Source: UBA5336 sp039815055 (GTDB lineage Bacteria; Pseudomonadota; Alphaproteobacteria; Caulobacterales; Hyphomonadaceae). From it: 16,139 bases of DNA. The DNA is taken from NCBI GenBank assembly GCA_039815055.1, contig JBCCAA010000062.1, positions 1-16,139 of the forward strand. The letters run 5' to 3'. Positions 6,991 to 15,580 of the stretch are shown in pieces. The translations under genes and the position numbers were made by a program. The notes below the pieces were generated by a model that searched no databases, was not told the origin of the DNA, and saw only the letters and a program-made list of their open reading frames with translations. How positions within the stretch are numbered: the first letter of the stretch is position 1; each line of letters starts with the position of its first letter.

Positions 6991-8517
6991 TTAAACGCCG
7001 AGCAGCAGACGTTCTGGATCTTCGAGGTTCTCTTTCACGCGCACCAGGAACGTCACGGCCTCCTTGCCGTCCACAATGCGGTGGTCATAGGAGAGCGCGA
7101 GATACATCATCGGCCGGATTTTAACCTCGCCATCAATGGCGACGGGCCGTTGTTCGATGCGGTGCATGCCCAGCACGCCAGATTGCGGCGGGTTGAGGAT
7201 TGGCGTCGACATCAGCGAGCCATAGACGCCGCCATTGGAGATAGTGAACGTCCCACCCTGCATGTCGCCGATGGCAAGATCCCCATCGCGCGCCAATCCG
7301 CCGAGACGGGCAATCTCGCCCTCTACCCCGGCCAGTGATAGCTCGTCACAGTTGCGCACCACCGGTACAACGAGGCCCTTCGGTGTGCCAGCGGCGACGC
7401 CAATATCGTAGAAATTCTTGTAGATGATGTCGGTACCATCAATCTCGGCATTCACCGCCGGGATTTCCTGCAGCGCGTTCACACACGCCTTCACAAAGAA
7501 GCCCATGAAACCGAGGCGTACGCCATGGCGTTTTTCAAACGCTTCTTTGTATTGCTTCCGCAGGTCCACGATCGCGCCCATGTCCACATCATTGAATGTG
7601 GTGAGCATCGCTGCGCTGTTCTGTGCCTCTTTGAGGCGCCGAGCGATGGTCTGGCGCAGCCGGGTCATCTTCACCCGTTCCTCGCGCGGGCCAAGCTCCC
7701 GGTTGGCCTTGGCCGAAACGGGTGCTGCCGCCGGCTGCGCTGCGCTACGTTCAAGGAAGCTCAGGGCGTCGCCCTTGGTGACGCGGCCGCCCTTGCCGGA
7801 GCCGGGAATACCTGCCGGATCGACACCGGCTTCAGCGGTTACGCGGCGAACCGCTGGAGACACAGGGCGCTCTGTTCCTGCGCCGCTTGCTGCGGGCGCA
7901 GAGGTGGCTGCGGCTTTGGCGGCAGGTGTTGGAGCAGGTGCAGTGCTGGGCGCAGACGCGCCGGCGCCTGCAGAGATACGTGCAATCACGGCGCCGGGTA
8001 TCACGGCATCGCCTTCGGCGACAAGCCATTCAGCAATGGTGCCATCTTCCGGCGCGAAGACCTCAAGCGCCACCTTGTCGGTTTCGATCTCGGCGATGAC
8101 TTCATTCTTCGCAACAGCTTCACCAGCCGCCTTCATCAAGTTGCCCATGGAGCCTTCTGCAACGCTCTCGCCCATGTCCGGAACGCTGACGTCGACGGTC
8201 CCACTTGATGCAGCCGGAGCCGCTGGCGCGGGGGTCGCGGCTGCCGACCCGTTGCTTGCCGGGGCAGATGCTGCCGCTGTGCCGCCCGCACCAATACGCG
8301 CCAGAACAGCGCCAATCTCGACCGTTTCGCCCTCATTCGCGACGATTTCGGACAGTGTGCCCGCTTCCGGCGCTGGAACCTCTACCGATACTTTGTCGGT
8401 TTCAAGTTCGACCAGAACTTCATCCTTGGCGACCGCATCGCCTGGAGATTTCATCCATTGGCCAACCGTGGCTTCCGTGACGCTTTCGCCCAGCGTCGGG
8501 ACGTTGATGTCAGTCAT
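6991..8517 (-). CDS. sucB: 2-oxoglutarate dehydrogenase E2, dihydrolipoyl succinyltransferase, with two lipoyl domains
   Basis: This is the 508-residue core of the 2-oxoglutarate dehydrogenase complex; it transfers the succinyl group from SucA to CoA. Two tandem lipoyl domains are present, 1-77 (lipoyl lysine K42 in ETDKV) and about 106-183 (K148 in ETDKV). Each is followed by an Ala/Pro-rich flexible linker. The peripheral subunit-binding domain is at about 217-256 (VSPAVRRVTAEAGVDPAGIPG...GRVTKGD), and the catalytic domain follows from about 275, with TISNGGVYGSLMSTPILNPPQ and the active-site DHRIVDG (H479, D483). One lipoyl domain and about 400 residues is usual in many proteobacterial E2o; the two-domain form is known in some alphaproteobacteria. 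Active-site residues match E2o rather than pyruvate E2. It starts 36 bases after sucA. No lpd (E3) gene follows. Confidence 0.96.
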   Translation of the reverse strand: MTDINVPTLGESVTEATVGQWMKSPGDAVAKDEVLVELETDKVSVEVPAPEAGTLSEIVANEGETVEIGAVLARIGAGGTAAASAPASNGSAAATPAPAAPAASSGTVDVSVPDMGESVAEGSMGNLMKAAGEAVAKNEVIAEIETDKVALEVFAPEDGTIAEWLVAEGDAVIPGAVIARISAGAGASAPSTAPAPTPAAKAAATSAPAASGAGTERPVSPAVRRVTAEAGVDPAGIPGSGKGGRVTKGDALSFLERSAAQPAAAPVSAKANRELGPREERVKMTRLRQTIARRLKEAQNSAAMLTTFNDVDMGAIVDLRKQYKEAFEKRHGVRLGFMGFFVKACVNALQEIPAVNAEIDGTDIIYKNFYDIGVAAGTPKGLVVPVVRNCDELSLAGVEGEIARLGGLARDGDLAIGDMQGGTFTISNGGVYGSLMSTPILNPPQSGVLGMHRIEQRPVAIDGEVKIRPMMYLALSYDHRIVDGKEAVTFLVRVKENLEDPERLLLGV

Positions 8518-8553
8518 GACCTGCTTTGTTCCTTACCTTTCGCCGCCAACCAA

Positions 8554-11500
8554 TTAGTCGGGGGCAACAATCTTGTCACCGACCTCATCGACGGACAGTG
8601 CCGCATTGATGAGGTTATCGCGTTCTTCGATGTGACGTGCCATGAGCCCCGTCGCCGTGGACGCCGAGGGCGGCCGTCCAGCATATGTCGGACGGGGTTG
8701 TGCGACACCGGCCTGGCCGGCGCACCATTCAATTTCATCGCGGATGAAGGTCCAGCCGCCCATATTTCTAGGTTCTTCCTGGCACCAGACCATCTGCGCA
8801 TTTGGAAAACGCTTTAGCTCTTTTACGAGGGATTTGCGCGGAACGGGATAGAATTGCTCCACCCGCAGCAAGTAGACATCATCCTCGCCGCGCTCTTCAC
8901 GCGCTTCGAACAAATCGTAATAGACCTTGCCCGAACACAGCACGACGCGGCGCATCTTTTCGTCAGCTACCAGCTTGACCTTGCCTTCCCGGCCCGGCGT
9001 TTCCGCATCATCCCAGAGGATACGGTGGAAGGAGCTGTCAGCGCCCAGATCCTCGATCCTGGACACCGCCAGTTTGTGCCGAAGAAGGGATTTCGGCGTC
9101 ATGATGATCATGGGTTTGCGGAAATCGCGGTGGATCTGTCGGCGCAGGGCGTGGAAGTAATTCGCCGGCGTCGTCAGGTTGCACACTTGCATGTTATCTT
9201 CCGCGCACATTTGCAGAAACCGTTCGAGGCGCGCAGATGAATGCTCAGGGCCCTGACCCTCATACCCGTGGGGCAACAGGCAGACCAGGCCGCTCATCCG
9301 CAGCCACTTGCGCTCAGCTGAGGAAATGAACTGGTCGAAAAACACCTGGGCGCCATTCGCAAAGTCGCCGAACTGCGCTTCCCAAAGGACCAGCGTATTC
9401 GGGTCTGCAAGGGAGTAGCCGTATTCGAAGCCGAGAACGGCTTCCTCAGACAAAAGCGAGTCGATCACTTCATAGGGCGCCTGACCCTCGCGCATTTCGT
9501 TCAGAGGCGTGAATCGGTTCCCGGTTTTCTGGTCGACAAAGTGCGAATGGCGTTGGGAAAACGTGCCGCGCCCGGAATCCTGCCCGGACAGCCGAACCGC
9601 GTAGCCTTCATCAAGAAGGGTTGCAAAAGCGAGGTGCTCTGCCGAGGCCCAGTCCATGTTCTGGCCCTCAGAAATCACCCGCCCGCGCGCATCGATCACG
9701 CGTTTGAGGGTGCGGTGAAGCTCAACGCCGTCGGGGACCGTGGTGATCGTCTGGCCGAGATTGCGTAGCCGCTCTTCCGACACACCGGTAACGCCACGGC
9801 GGTCATCATCATCGGGCAGTTTGAACCCGCTCCATTCACCATCCAGCCATTGGGCTTTCTGGGGCGGCAGCTGTTTGCCCTCATCGAATTGAGCGTCAAG
9901 GTAGGCTTCGAAACCCTCATTCTTGGCGGTCACCTCTTCTCGCGTGGTGACGCCTTCTTCGATGAGGCGCCGCGCATAGAGCTTACGGGTTGGCGGGTGT
10001 TCCTTGATCTTCTTGTACATGAGCGGCTGGGTAAACATCGGCTCGTCGCCTTCATTGTGCCCAAACCTGCGATAGCAGAACATATCGATGACTACGTCCT
10101 TGCCGAACTTCTGGCGGAATTCGGTCGCCACTTTTGCGGCATAGGTCACCGCTTCCGGGTCATCACCGTTCACGTGAAAAATCGGGGCTTCCACCATCAA
10201 CGCCACATCCGAGGGGTAAGGCGATGAGCGCGAATACATAGGGCTGGTAGTGAAGCCGATCTGATTATTGATGATGAAGTGGATCGTGCCGCCGGTGCGA
10301 TACCCTGCAAGGCCCGACAAGGCGAACCCTTCGGCTACGACGCCCTGTCCGGCAAACGCGGCGTCGCCGTGCAGCAGCAACGGCATCACCTTGTGACGGT
10401 CGAGCGAGCCGGTGTCGCGGTTTTCCATGGCCTGTTTGGAACGCGCACGCCCAAGCACTACCGGGTTCACCGCCTCCAGGTGAGATGGGTTGGCGTTCAT
10501 GGAAAGGTGAACAGAATTGCCGTCAAATTCCCGGTCAGATGATGCACCAAGGTGGTACTTCACATCACCGGAGCCGAATTCCTCAGCGCCCTGGGTCGAA
10601 CCGCCCTGGAACTCATGAAAAATCTTGCGATAGGGCTTGCCCATCACCGTGGCGAGCATGTTCAGCCGGCCCCGGTGCGGCATGCCGATAATGATCTCTT
10701 CGACGCCGAGCGCGCCACCACGTTTGATGATCTGCTCGAGTGCCGGCACAGCAGCCTCGCCGCCGTCCAGGCCAAATCGCTTTGTGCCGGGATAGCGTTT
10801 GTGCAGGAAACTCTCGAAGCCTTCCGCCTCGATCAGCTTCTGCAAGATCGCCATTTTGCCCTGAGGCGTGAATTGAACGCCCTTGTCGACGCCCTCAATC
10901 CGCTCTTGCAGCCAGCCTTTCTCCTCGGGATTGGAGATGTGCATAAACTGGATACCCAGCGTGGAGCAGTACGTTCGGCGAAGGATATCGACCATTTGAT
11001 TGACAGTGGCGTATTCCAGCCCCAGCACATGGTCCAGGAAGATGGGGCGGTCCAGATCGGCCGTTTCAAAGCCATAGGACTTCGGATCGAGTTCCGGTTG
11101 GTGTGCTTCGACGTCCATGCCCAGCGGGTCAAGGTTTGCGGCGAGATGCCCCCGGATCCGAAAGGCCCGGATCATCATGATGGCGCGCACGGAGTCTTTG
11201 ACCGCCTTGGCGATGTCATCAGGAGACGCGGCAGGTTGACGGGCCTCGATCTTCTTTTCGATCTTGGGTTCCAGCGCCGCCCAGTTGCCATCGAACACAG
11301 CGACGTCTTCATCGTCTTGGGCGGGCCACTCATCGCGGCCCCAGCTGGCGCCATCGGCGTTGCGCGTGGCATCGTGGGCGTCATCGCCCATCTCTGCGAA
11401 GAAATCCCGCCAGCTTTGCGGCACAGAGGATGGGTCCGCGGCATAGGCGGCCTGCATCTGCTCCACGTAAGTGGCGTTGCCACCATACAGGAACAAAGTG

Positions 11501-11562
11501 TCCAGCATGGCTGTGTTGAGATCGCTGCGGGTGCCCTTCACCGGGCGGGCGTCATCGGCCAT
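8554..11562 (-). CDS. sucA: 2-oxoglutarate dehydrogenase E1 component
   Basis: This 1002-residue thiamine-diphosphate enzyme decarboxylates 2-oxoglutarate and succinylates the lipoyl groups of SucB in the TCA cycle. The N-terminus carries the E1o signature (LYGGNATYVEQM ... SWRDFF), which is used for binding E2. It continues with RAFRIRGHLAANLDPLG (132-148), GMPHRGRLNML (293-303), the ThDP/Mg region GDAAFAGQG (399-407) and INNQIGFTT (431-439). The C-terminal part includes DSGRGTFSQRH, LPHGYEGQGPEHSS and VWCQEEPRNMGGW, all family landmarks. Length is normal. The ATG at 11562 gives the expected N-terminus, although no strong ribosome binding site precedes it. It lies 71 bases after sucD; that gap holds only a weak 5-bp inverted repeat overlapping the sucD stop. 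Expression is presumably from the sucC promoter. Confidence 0.97.
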   Translation of the reverse strand: MADDARPVKGTRSDLNTAMLDTLFLYGGNATYVEQMQAAYAADPSSVPQSWRDFFAEMGDDAHDATRNADGASWGRDEWPAQDDEDVAVFDGNWAALEPKIEKKIEARQPAASPDDIAKAVKDSVRAIMMIRAFRIRGHLAANLDPLGMDVEAHQPELDPKSYGFETADLDRPIFLDHVLGLEYATVNQMVDILRRTYCSTLGIQFMHISNPEEKGWLQERIEGVDKGVQFTPQGKMAILQKLIEAEGFESFLHKRYPGTKRFGLDGGEAAVPALEQIIKRGGALGVEEIIIGMPHRGRLNMLATVMGKPYRKIFHEFQGGSTQGAEEFGSGDVKYHLGASSDREFDGNSVHLSMNANPSHLEAVNPVVLGRARSKQAMENRDTGSLDRHKVMPLLLHGDAAFAGQGVVAEGFALSGLAGYRTGGTIHFIINNQIGFTTSPMYSRSSPYPSDVALMVEAPIFHVNGDDPEAVTYAAKVATEFRQKFGKDVVIDMFCYRRFGHNEGDEPMFTQPLMYKKIKEHPPTRKLYARRLIEEGVTTREEVTAKNEGFEAYLDAQFDEGKQLPPQKAQWLDGEWSGFKLPDDDDRRGVTGVSEERLRNLGQTITTVPDGVELHRTLKRVIDARGRVISEGQNMDWASAEHLAFATLLDEGYAVRLSGQDSGRGTFSQRHSHFVDQKTGNRFTPLNEMREGQAPYEVIDSLLSEEAVLGFEYGYSLADPNTLVLWEAQFGDFANGAQVFFDQFISSAERKWLRMSGLVCLLPHGYEGQGPEHSSARLERFLQMCAEDNMQVCNLTTPANYFHALRRQIHRDFRKPMIIMTPKSLLRHKLAVSRIEDLGADSSFHRILWDDAETPGREGKVKLVADEKMRRVVLCSGKVYYDLFEAREERGEDDVYLLRVEQFYPVPRKSLVKELKRFPNAQMVWCQEEPRNMGGWTFIRDEIEWCAGQAGVAQPRPTYAGRPPSASTATGLMARHIEERDNLINAALSVDEVGDKIVAPD

Positions 11563-11633
11563 GGGTTTGAACCGTTATCCATCCTAATGGCCCTGAAAGC
11601 AGGACCAAACTGCCTCACTATGTAGGGATCAAC

Positions 11634-12536
11634 CTACCCCTTAAGAACCTCTACCATGGTCTCGCCCAGTCGTGCAGGGCTTGGGCTGACTTTGATGCCC
11701 GCTGCTTCCATGGCTTCAATCTTGGACTCTGCGCCGCCTTCACCGCCTGAAACAATGGCACCGGCATGGCCCATGGTGCGTCCTGGCGGTGCGGTGCGGC
11801 CCGCGATGAAACCGGCCATAGGTTTCTTGCGGCCCTTTTTGGCCTCGTCGCGAATAAACTCTGCGGCCATTTCCTCCGCCGAGCCGCCGATTTCGCCAAT
11901 CATGATGATGCTTTCGGTTTCATCATCGGCGAGGAACATGTCCAGCATGTCGATGAACTCCGTGCCCTTCACGGGGTCGCCGCCAATGCCGACGGCGGTA
12001 GACTGGCCGAGGCCCTCATTGGTGGTCTGGAACACCGCTTCATAGGTCAGCGTGCCCGACCGCGAAACGATGCCGCACGAGCCCTTTTTGAAGATTTTGC
12101 CCGGCATAATGCCGATCTTGCACTGCTCGGGCGTCAGCACACCGGGACAGTTCGGGCCGATCAGGCGGGAACTCGACTTGTCCAGCTTGGCTTTGACACG
12201 CACCATGTCAAGCACGGGCACACCCTCGGTGATGCAGATGATCAGCTCAATGCCGGCATCGATGGCTTCTTCGATCGCGGCGGCGGCGCCGGCTGGTGGA
12301 ACATAGACAACCGATGCATTCGCGCCGGTGGCTTCTTTGGCATCGCCCGCCGTGGCGTAGATCGGCAATTCGAGGCCCTGATCCGATGTCCAGTGTTGCC
12401 CGGCTTTCTTGGGGTGTGTGCCCCCAACCATTTTGGTGCCGAAATACTCCAGCGCCTGGTTGGTGTGGAAGGAACCGGTCTTGCCGGTCATCCCCTGGAC
12501 GATGACTTTGGTATCTGAATTGACGAGAATGGACAT
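11634..12536 (-). CDS. sucD: Succinyl-CoA synthetase alpha subunit
   Basis: This 300-residue subunit binds CoA and carries the phosphohistidine of succinyl-CoA synthetase, which makes succinate and ATP or GTP from succinyl-CoA. Landmarks are VQGMTGKTGSFHT (13-25, CoA-binding Rossmann region), PKKAG (42-46), VPPAGAAAAI, ITEGVP, GPNCPG (127-132), GIVSRSGTLTYEA, and the active-site stretch GRTMGHAGAI in which H257 is the phosphorylated histidine. Length and sequence are normal. It starts 22 bases after the PIN-toxin gene, with GGGG at a moderate distance before the ATG. It pairs with SucC, encoded about 1.7 kb away on the same strand, which is unusual because the two genes are normally adjacent and often overlap. 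Confidence 0.97.
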   Translation of the reverse strand: MSILVNSDTKVIVQGMTGKTGSFHTNQALEYFGTKMVGGTHPKKAGQHWTSDQGLELPIYATAGDAKEATGANASVVYVPPAGAAAAIEEAIDAGIELIICITEGVPVLDMVRVKAKLDKSSSRLIGPNCPGVLTPEQCKIGIMPGKIFKKGSCGIVSRSGTLTYEAVFQTTNEGLGQSTAVGIGGDPVKGTEFIDMLDMFLADDETESIIMIGEIGGSAEEMAAEFIRDEAKKGRKKPMAGFIAGRTAPPGRTMGHAGAIVSGGEGGAESKIEAMEAAGIKVSPSPARLGETMVEVLKG

Positions 12537-12558
12537 AGTTTACCCCGTGAGTCTGTCG

Positions 12559-12966
12559 TTACATATCGGCGAACGGATTGATCGCCCGCACGCCGTCAAA
12601 GTCTTGACCGTTGTTCAGGTCTTCGGTGAAGATCGTTCCGGCGCCCAGACGCTTGGCCGCCGCAACCATCGCTGCGTCATAGTAGTGAATGCCGTGGCGC
12701 TCGCAGAGCCGTTTCGCTGTGAAGAAGATATCGGTATCGATCACAGCACACTCAAACTCCAGAAGATGCGCCGTCCAGACATTGATTGTGTCTTCTGACA
12801 TGCCAAAGACCGGGTTTCTCATATTGATGTAAAACTCATGCAGCACCTGCACGGACAGGCAAAAATCAGCCTCTCCGACAATGTCTCGAGCGATCTTGGA
12901 TTTACCGTCATTCTGGGTCGTTGCCGCGTAGATGATGATGTTCGTGTCGAGAAAAGCGTTCGGCAT
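12559..12966 (-). CDS. PIN-domain ribonuclease toxin (VapC-like)
   Basis: This 135-residue PIN-domain protein is the probable toxin of a type II toxin-antitoxin pair; VapC-type toxins are Mg-dependent RNases, often cutting tRNA or rRNA. The acidic active-site residues are D7 (FLDTNII), E44 (VLHEFY), D97 (YYDAAMV) and D116 in FTEDLNNGQ. The GVRAINPF ending is typical of one VapC subgroup. The ATG at 12966 was preferred because GAGG lies 6 bases before it; a TTG at 12984 would add six residues. The start lies 59 bases inside the antitoxin gene, in another frame, so translation is likely coupled. The gene is intact and followed after 22 bases by sucD. In places its base composition is lower in G+C than sucD and sucA. 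The target RNA is not predictable. Confidence 0.9.
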   Translation of the reverse strand: MPNAFLDTNIIIYAATTQNDGKSKIARDIVGEADFCLSVQVLHEFYINMRNPVFGMSEDTINVWTAHLLEFECAVIDTDIFFTAKRLCERHGIHYYDAAMVAAAKRLGAGTIFTEDLNNGQDFDGVRAINPFADM

Positions 12967-13204
12967 AAAGCGCCTCGCGGTCAAATTTCCAGCCCTTGGG
13001 CATCGCTACCGTCGAGCTTTCGCTTAGCTCGACGAGCCGCCGGGCGGCCTCTCGTCGGCGCTGTGTCGTGGTGGAGTTTGCAACCTTGTTGACGAGCAGC
13101 TCTCGCACAATTGCGTTCACAGACGTTTTCTCGTCCAACGCAATTCGCCGCGCCTGCTCCAGAAGGTCCTCATCGATCGCCAAAGTTATGTTCTTTGTAC
13201 CCAA
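12908..13204 (-). CDS. Ribbon-helix-helix antitoxin (VapB/CopG-like)
   Basis: The 98-residue protein is predicted to neutralise the PIN toxin and to repress its own operon. The N-terminal ribbon-helix-helix covers about residues 4-42: the strand KNITLAID, then helices EDLLEQARRIALDE and SVNAIVRELLVN. The C-terminal part (RREAARRLVELSES ... GWKFDREALYAERF) is the toxin-binding tail typical of antitoxins for this PIN group. The TTG at 13204 was chosen: GGAG lies 8 bases upstream and it gives the expected short lead before KNITLAID. A GTG at 13234 is in frame but sits inside a duplicated repeat. The last 20 codons overlap the toxin gene and encode an odd histidine-rich end (RHEHHHL). A paired 16-base repeat just upstream may be its operator. 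Confidence 0.87.
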   Translation of the reverse strand: MGTKNITLAIDEDLLEQARRIALDEKTSVNAIVRELLVNKVANSTTTQRRREAARRLVELSESSTVAMPKGWKFDREALYAERFSRHEHHHLRGNDPE

Positions 13205-13211
13205 GAGGCGC

Positions 13212-13243
13212 GCTCCACATATCCTGTGCTCCACATATCCTGT
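13212..13243 (-). repeat. Two perfect tandem 16-base repeats with a CACA-N5-TGTG core, possible antitoxin operator
   Basis: On the + strand GCTCCACATATCCTGT occurs twice back to back (13212-13227, 13228-13243). Each copy, with the next G, contains the inverted repeat CACA-TATCC-TGTG. The pair ends 8 bases before the antitoxin TTG start and also duplicates the GGAG ribosome-binding sequence. Ribbon-helix-helix antitoxins commonly bind such paired sites to autoregulate. The duplication is seen directly; the regulatory role is inferred. Confidence 0.6.
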
Positions 13244-13263
13244 GTGCGTGCCGGAGTCGAGAC

Positions 13264-13842
13264 TTACTGGCTGACAAACACGCGGACTTTCCCCGTCTCG
13301 CCATTGTCTTCAATGGTCAGCGCAAAGGGCGGTGTTCGATTTTCCGTGGATTTGAGCACCCAGGTTCGGGCAAACACCGGGGCAAAGTCCATGTCCGCGA
13401 AGGGGTCTCCATCAATATGGCGGGCGAGGGCGAACATGTCCTCGAGCGCAGAAGCGCTGACGCCCGAAATCTCCATTGAGCAGGCCACTAGAGTTGTTCC
13501 GTATTGCTCGCCCTCATGGACGGCGGCGGTGATCTCTGTGCTGCCGAGCAGGCCTTTGCGCACGTCCGTGACCGCGTCATAGCCGAACAACAGGAACTGA
13601 TTGGCCTGATCGTCGGAGACGACCTCCCAGTCCGTGCTCTCCAATGCGCCGGCAACATCTCTCAGATTGGGAAGCGGCGTAATGCAGACCTGCTCGAAGG
13701 TCTTCAGGAAGTGGCCGGTCCGTGTGGTCTCGGGAGCGCCCGCGAAGATGATTGGCGCTGGATTGATGTTGGACTCGCAGGCGCCAAACGCCAGCAGGCC
13801 AAGGCTCGCAGTCATGCACCAGCGCTTATCGATAACGGCCAT
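13264..13842 (-). CDS. Putative lipoprotein of unknown function
   Basis: This is a 192-residue exported protein that I do not recognise. The ATG at 13842 gives a credible signal peptide: basic n-region (MAVIDKRWC), hydrophobic TASLGLLAF, then GAC with C22 as a possible lipidation site. A phenylalanine at -3 makes the lipobox imperfect. An ATG at 13815 is also possible. A TTG at 13929 would bury the signal and is unlikely. The mature part has no further membrane helix and looks like a mixed alpha/beta globular domain, with conserved-looking pieces such as FEQVCITPLPNLRDVAGALE and YGTTLVACSMEI. Three cysteines occur after residue 1 in the mature part, counting the lipidation site. It is encoded between the small lipoprotein gene and the toxin-antitoxin genes, about 100 bases after the former, and presumably is part of the sucC transcript. 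Confidence 0.72.
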   Translation of the reverse strand: MAVIDKRWCMTASLGLLAFGACESNINPAPIIFAGAPETTRTGHFLKTFEQVCITPLPNLRDVAGALESTDWEVVSDDQANQFLLFGYDAVTDVRKGLLGSTEITAAVHEGEQYGTTLVACSMEISGVSASALEDMFALARHIDGDPFADMDFAPVFARTWVLKSTENRTPPFALTIEDNGETGKVRVFVSQ

Positions 13843-13941
13843 CCAACGAACTCGAACGCGATACTGTTGAGCCGTTGATTTGGTCACACATTCCTGCCAG
13901 CGACAATGGCAAGGCAAGGTTAAATCCAACTGCCCCGGTGA

Positions 13942-14238
13942 TTAGTCGAATATTCGATCATCTTCTGGAATGCGATCGAGCAGATCGGTGCCGGACTTTG
14001 TGAGCCCGACAAGCTCATTTCCGATCAACATGCAGGTGTATGAGAGGTCCTGGTGGGTCAGATTGACCAGAAACAAGCCGCCACCATTGCTGAGTGTTTC
14101 TTCAACATAGGTTTTGGCGCCAAGCGCGCCAGGATCGGCCCGCTCAACAGCCATTTTGCATTTTCTCAGAGCAACCTGCTCTCCCAGGCCGCACCCAGTG
14201 ATTGCCAGCAGGGCGAGGCTGCAGATCAATCGCCGCAA
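13942..14238 (-). CDS. Small predicted lipoprotein immediately downstream of sucC
   Basis: This is a 98-residue protein with a textbook lipoprotein signal: MRRLICSLALLAITGC, lipobox ITGC, lipidated cysteine C16. The mature chain of about 83 residues begins GLGEQVALRKCKMA and contains two more cysteines (the KCK of this stretch and one in SYTCMLIG) that could pair in the periplasm. No membrane helix follows. The start is TTG, only 9 bases after the sucC stop; GGGGA spans the end of sucC and is a possible ribosome binding site. The perfect fit of the signal peptide to this codon supports it. I do not recognise the family. Its tight spacing suggests co-transcription with the succinyl-CoA synthetase beta subunit, although a link to the TCA cycle is not implied by its sequence. 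Confidence 0.75.
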   Translation of the reverse strand: MRRLICSLALLAITGCGLGEQVALRKCKMAVERADPGALGAKTYVEETLSNGGGLFLVNLTHQDLSYTCMLIGNELVGLTKSGTDLLDRIPEDDRIFD

Positions 14239-14247
14239 AGTGAAATT

Positions 14248-15441
<1,194 letters not shown>

Positions 15442-15505
15442 AGGATTCCCTTTCCCTTGCGTCCGCGAAAGCTCTTGCGCGGCGTGCCGTCGTCGATTTC
15501 CACGG

Positions 15506-15533
15506 GTTATATCAGCGCGTCATCCTGCCGCAA
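15506..15533 (-). promoter_or_regulatory. Sigma-70-type promoter for the sucC operon
   Basis: Read on the minus strand, TTGCGG (15533-15528) and TATAAC (15511-15506) are 16 bases apart. Each is one or two bases from consensus. Transcription would begin near 15499, leaving a leader of about 58 bases before the sucC ATG. It lies in the only sizeable gap (139 bases) before the suc genes. Confidence 0.6.
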
Positions 15534-15580
15534 CCTGTCGCAGTGGCCTACATCGCCGCAGTAGGGTTCGCTTTTGATAC

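Noticed and set aside
7424..8557. Long open frame on the + strand opposite sucB, Ala-rich
   Set aside because: It mirrors the Ala/Pro linkers and lipoyl repeats of sucB; there is no family signature or ribosome binding site.
10552..11625. Long open frame on the + strand opposite sucA (about 357 codons)
   Set aside because: It is antisense to a clearly conserved enzyme, has no recognisable domain, and open antisense frames are expected in G+C-rich genes.
11622..11637. Inverted repeat GTAGG / CCTAC with a 6-base loop at the end of sucD
   Set aside because: The 5-bp stem is too weak, overlaps the sucD stop codon and is not followed by a U-rich tract; a terminator before sucA is unlikely.
13895..13911. 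Inverted repeat TGCCA / TGGCA between the two lipoprotein genes
   Set aside because: It has only a 5-bp stem and no T run; it is likely to be chance.
13843..13929. N-terminal extension of the second lipoprotein from a TTG at 13929
   Set aside because: It would bury the signal peptide about 30 residues inside the protein; the ATG at 13842 gives a normal export signal.
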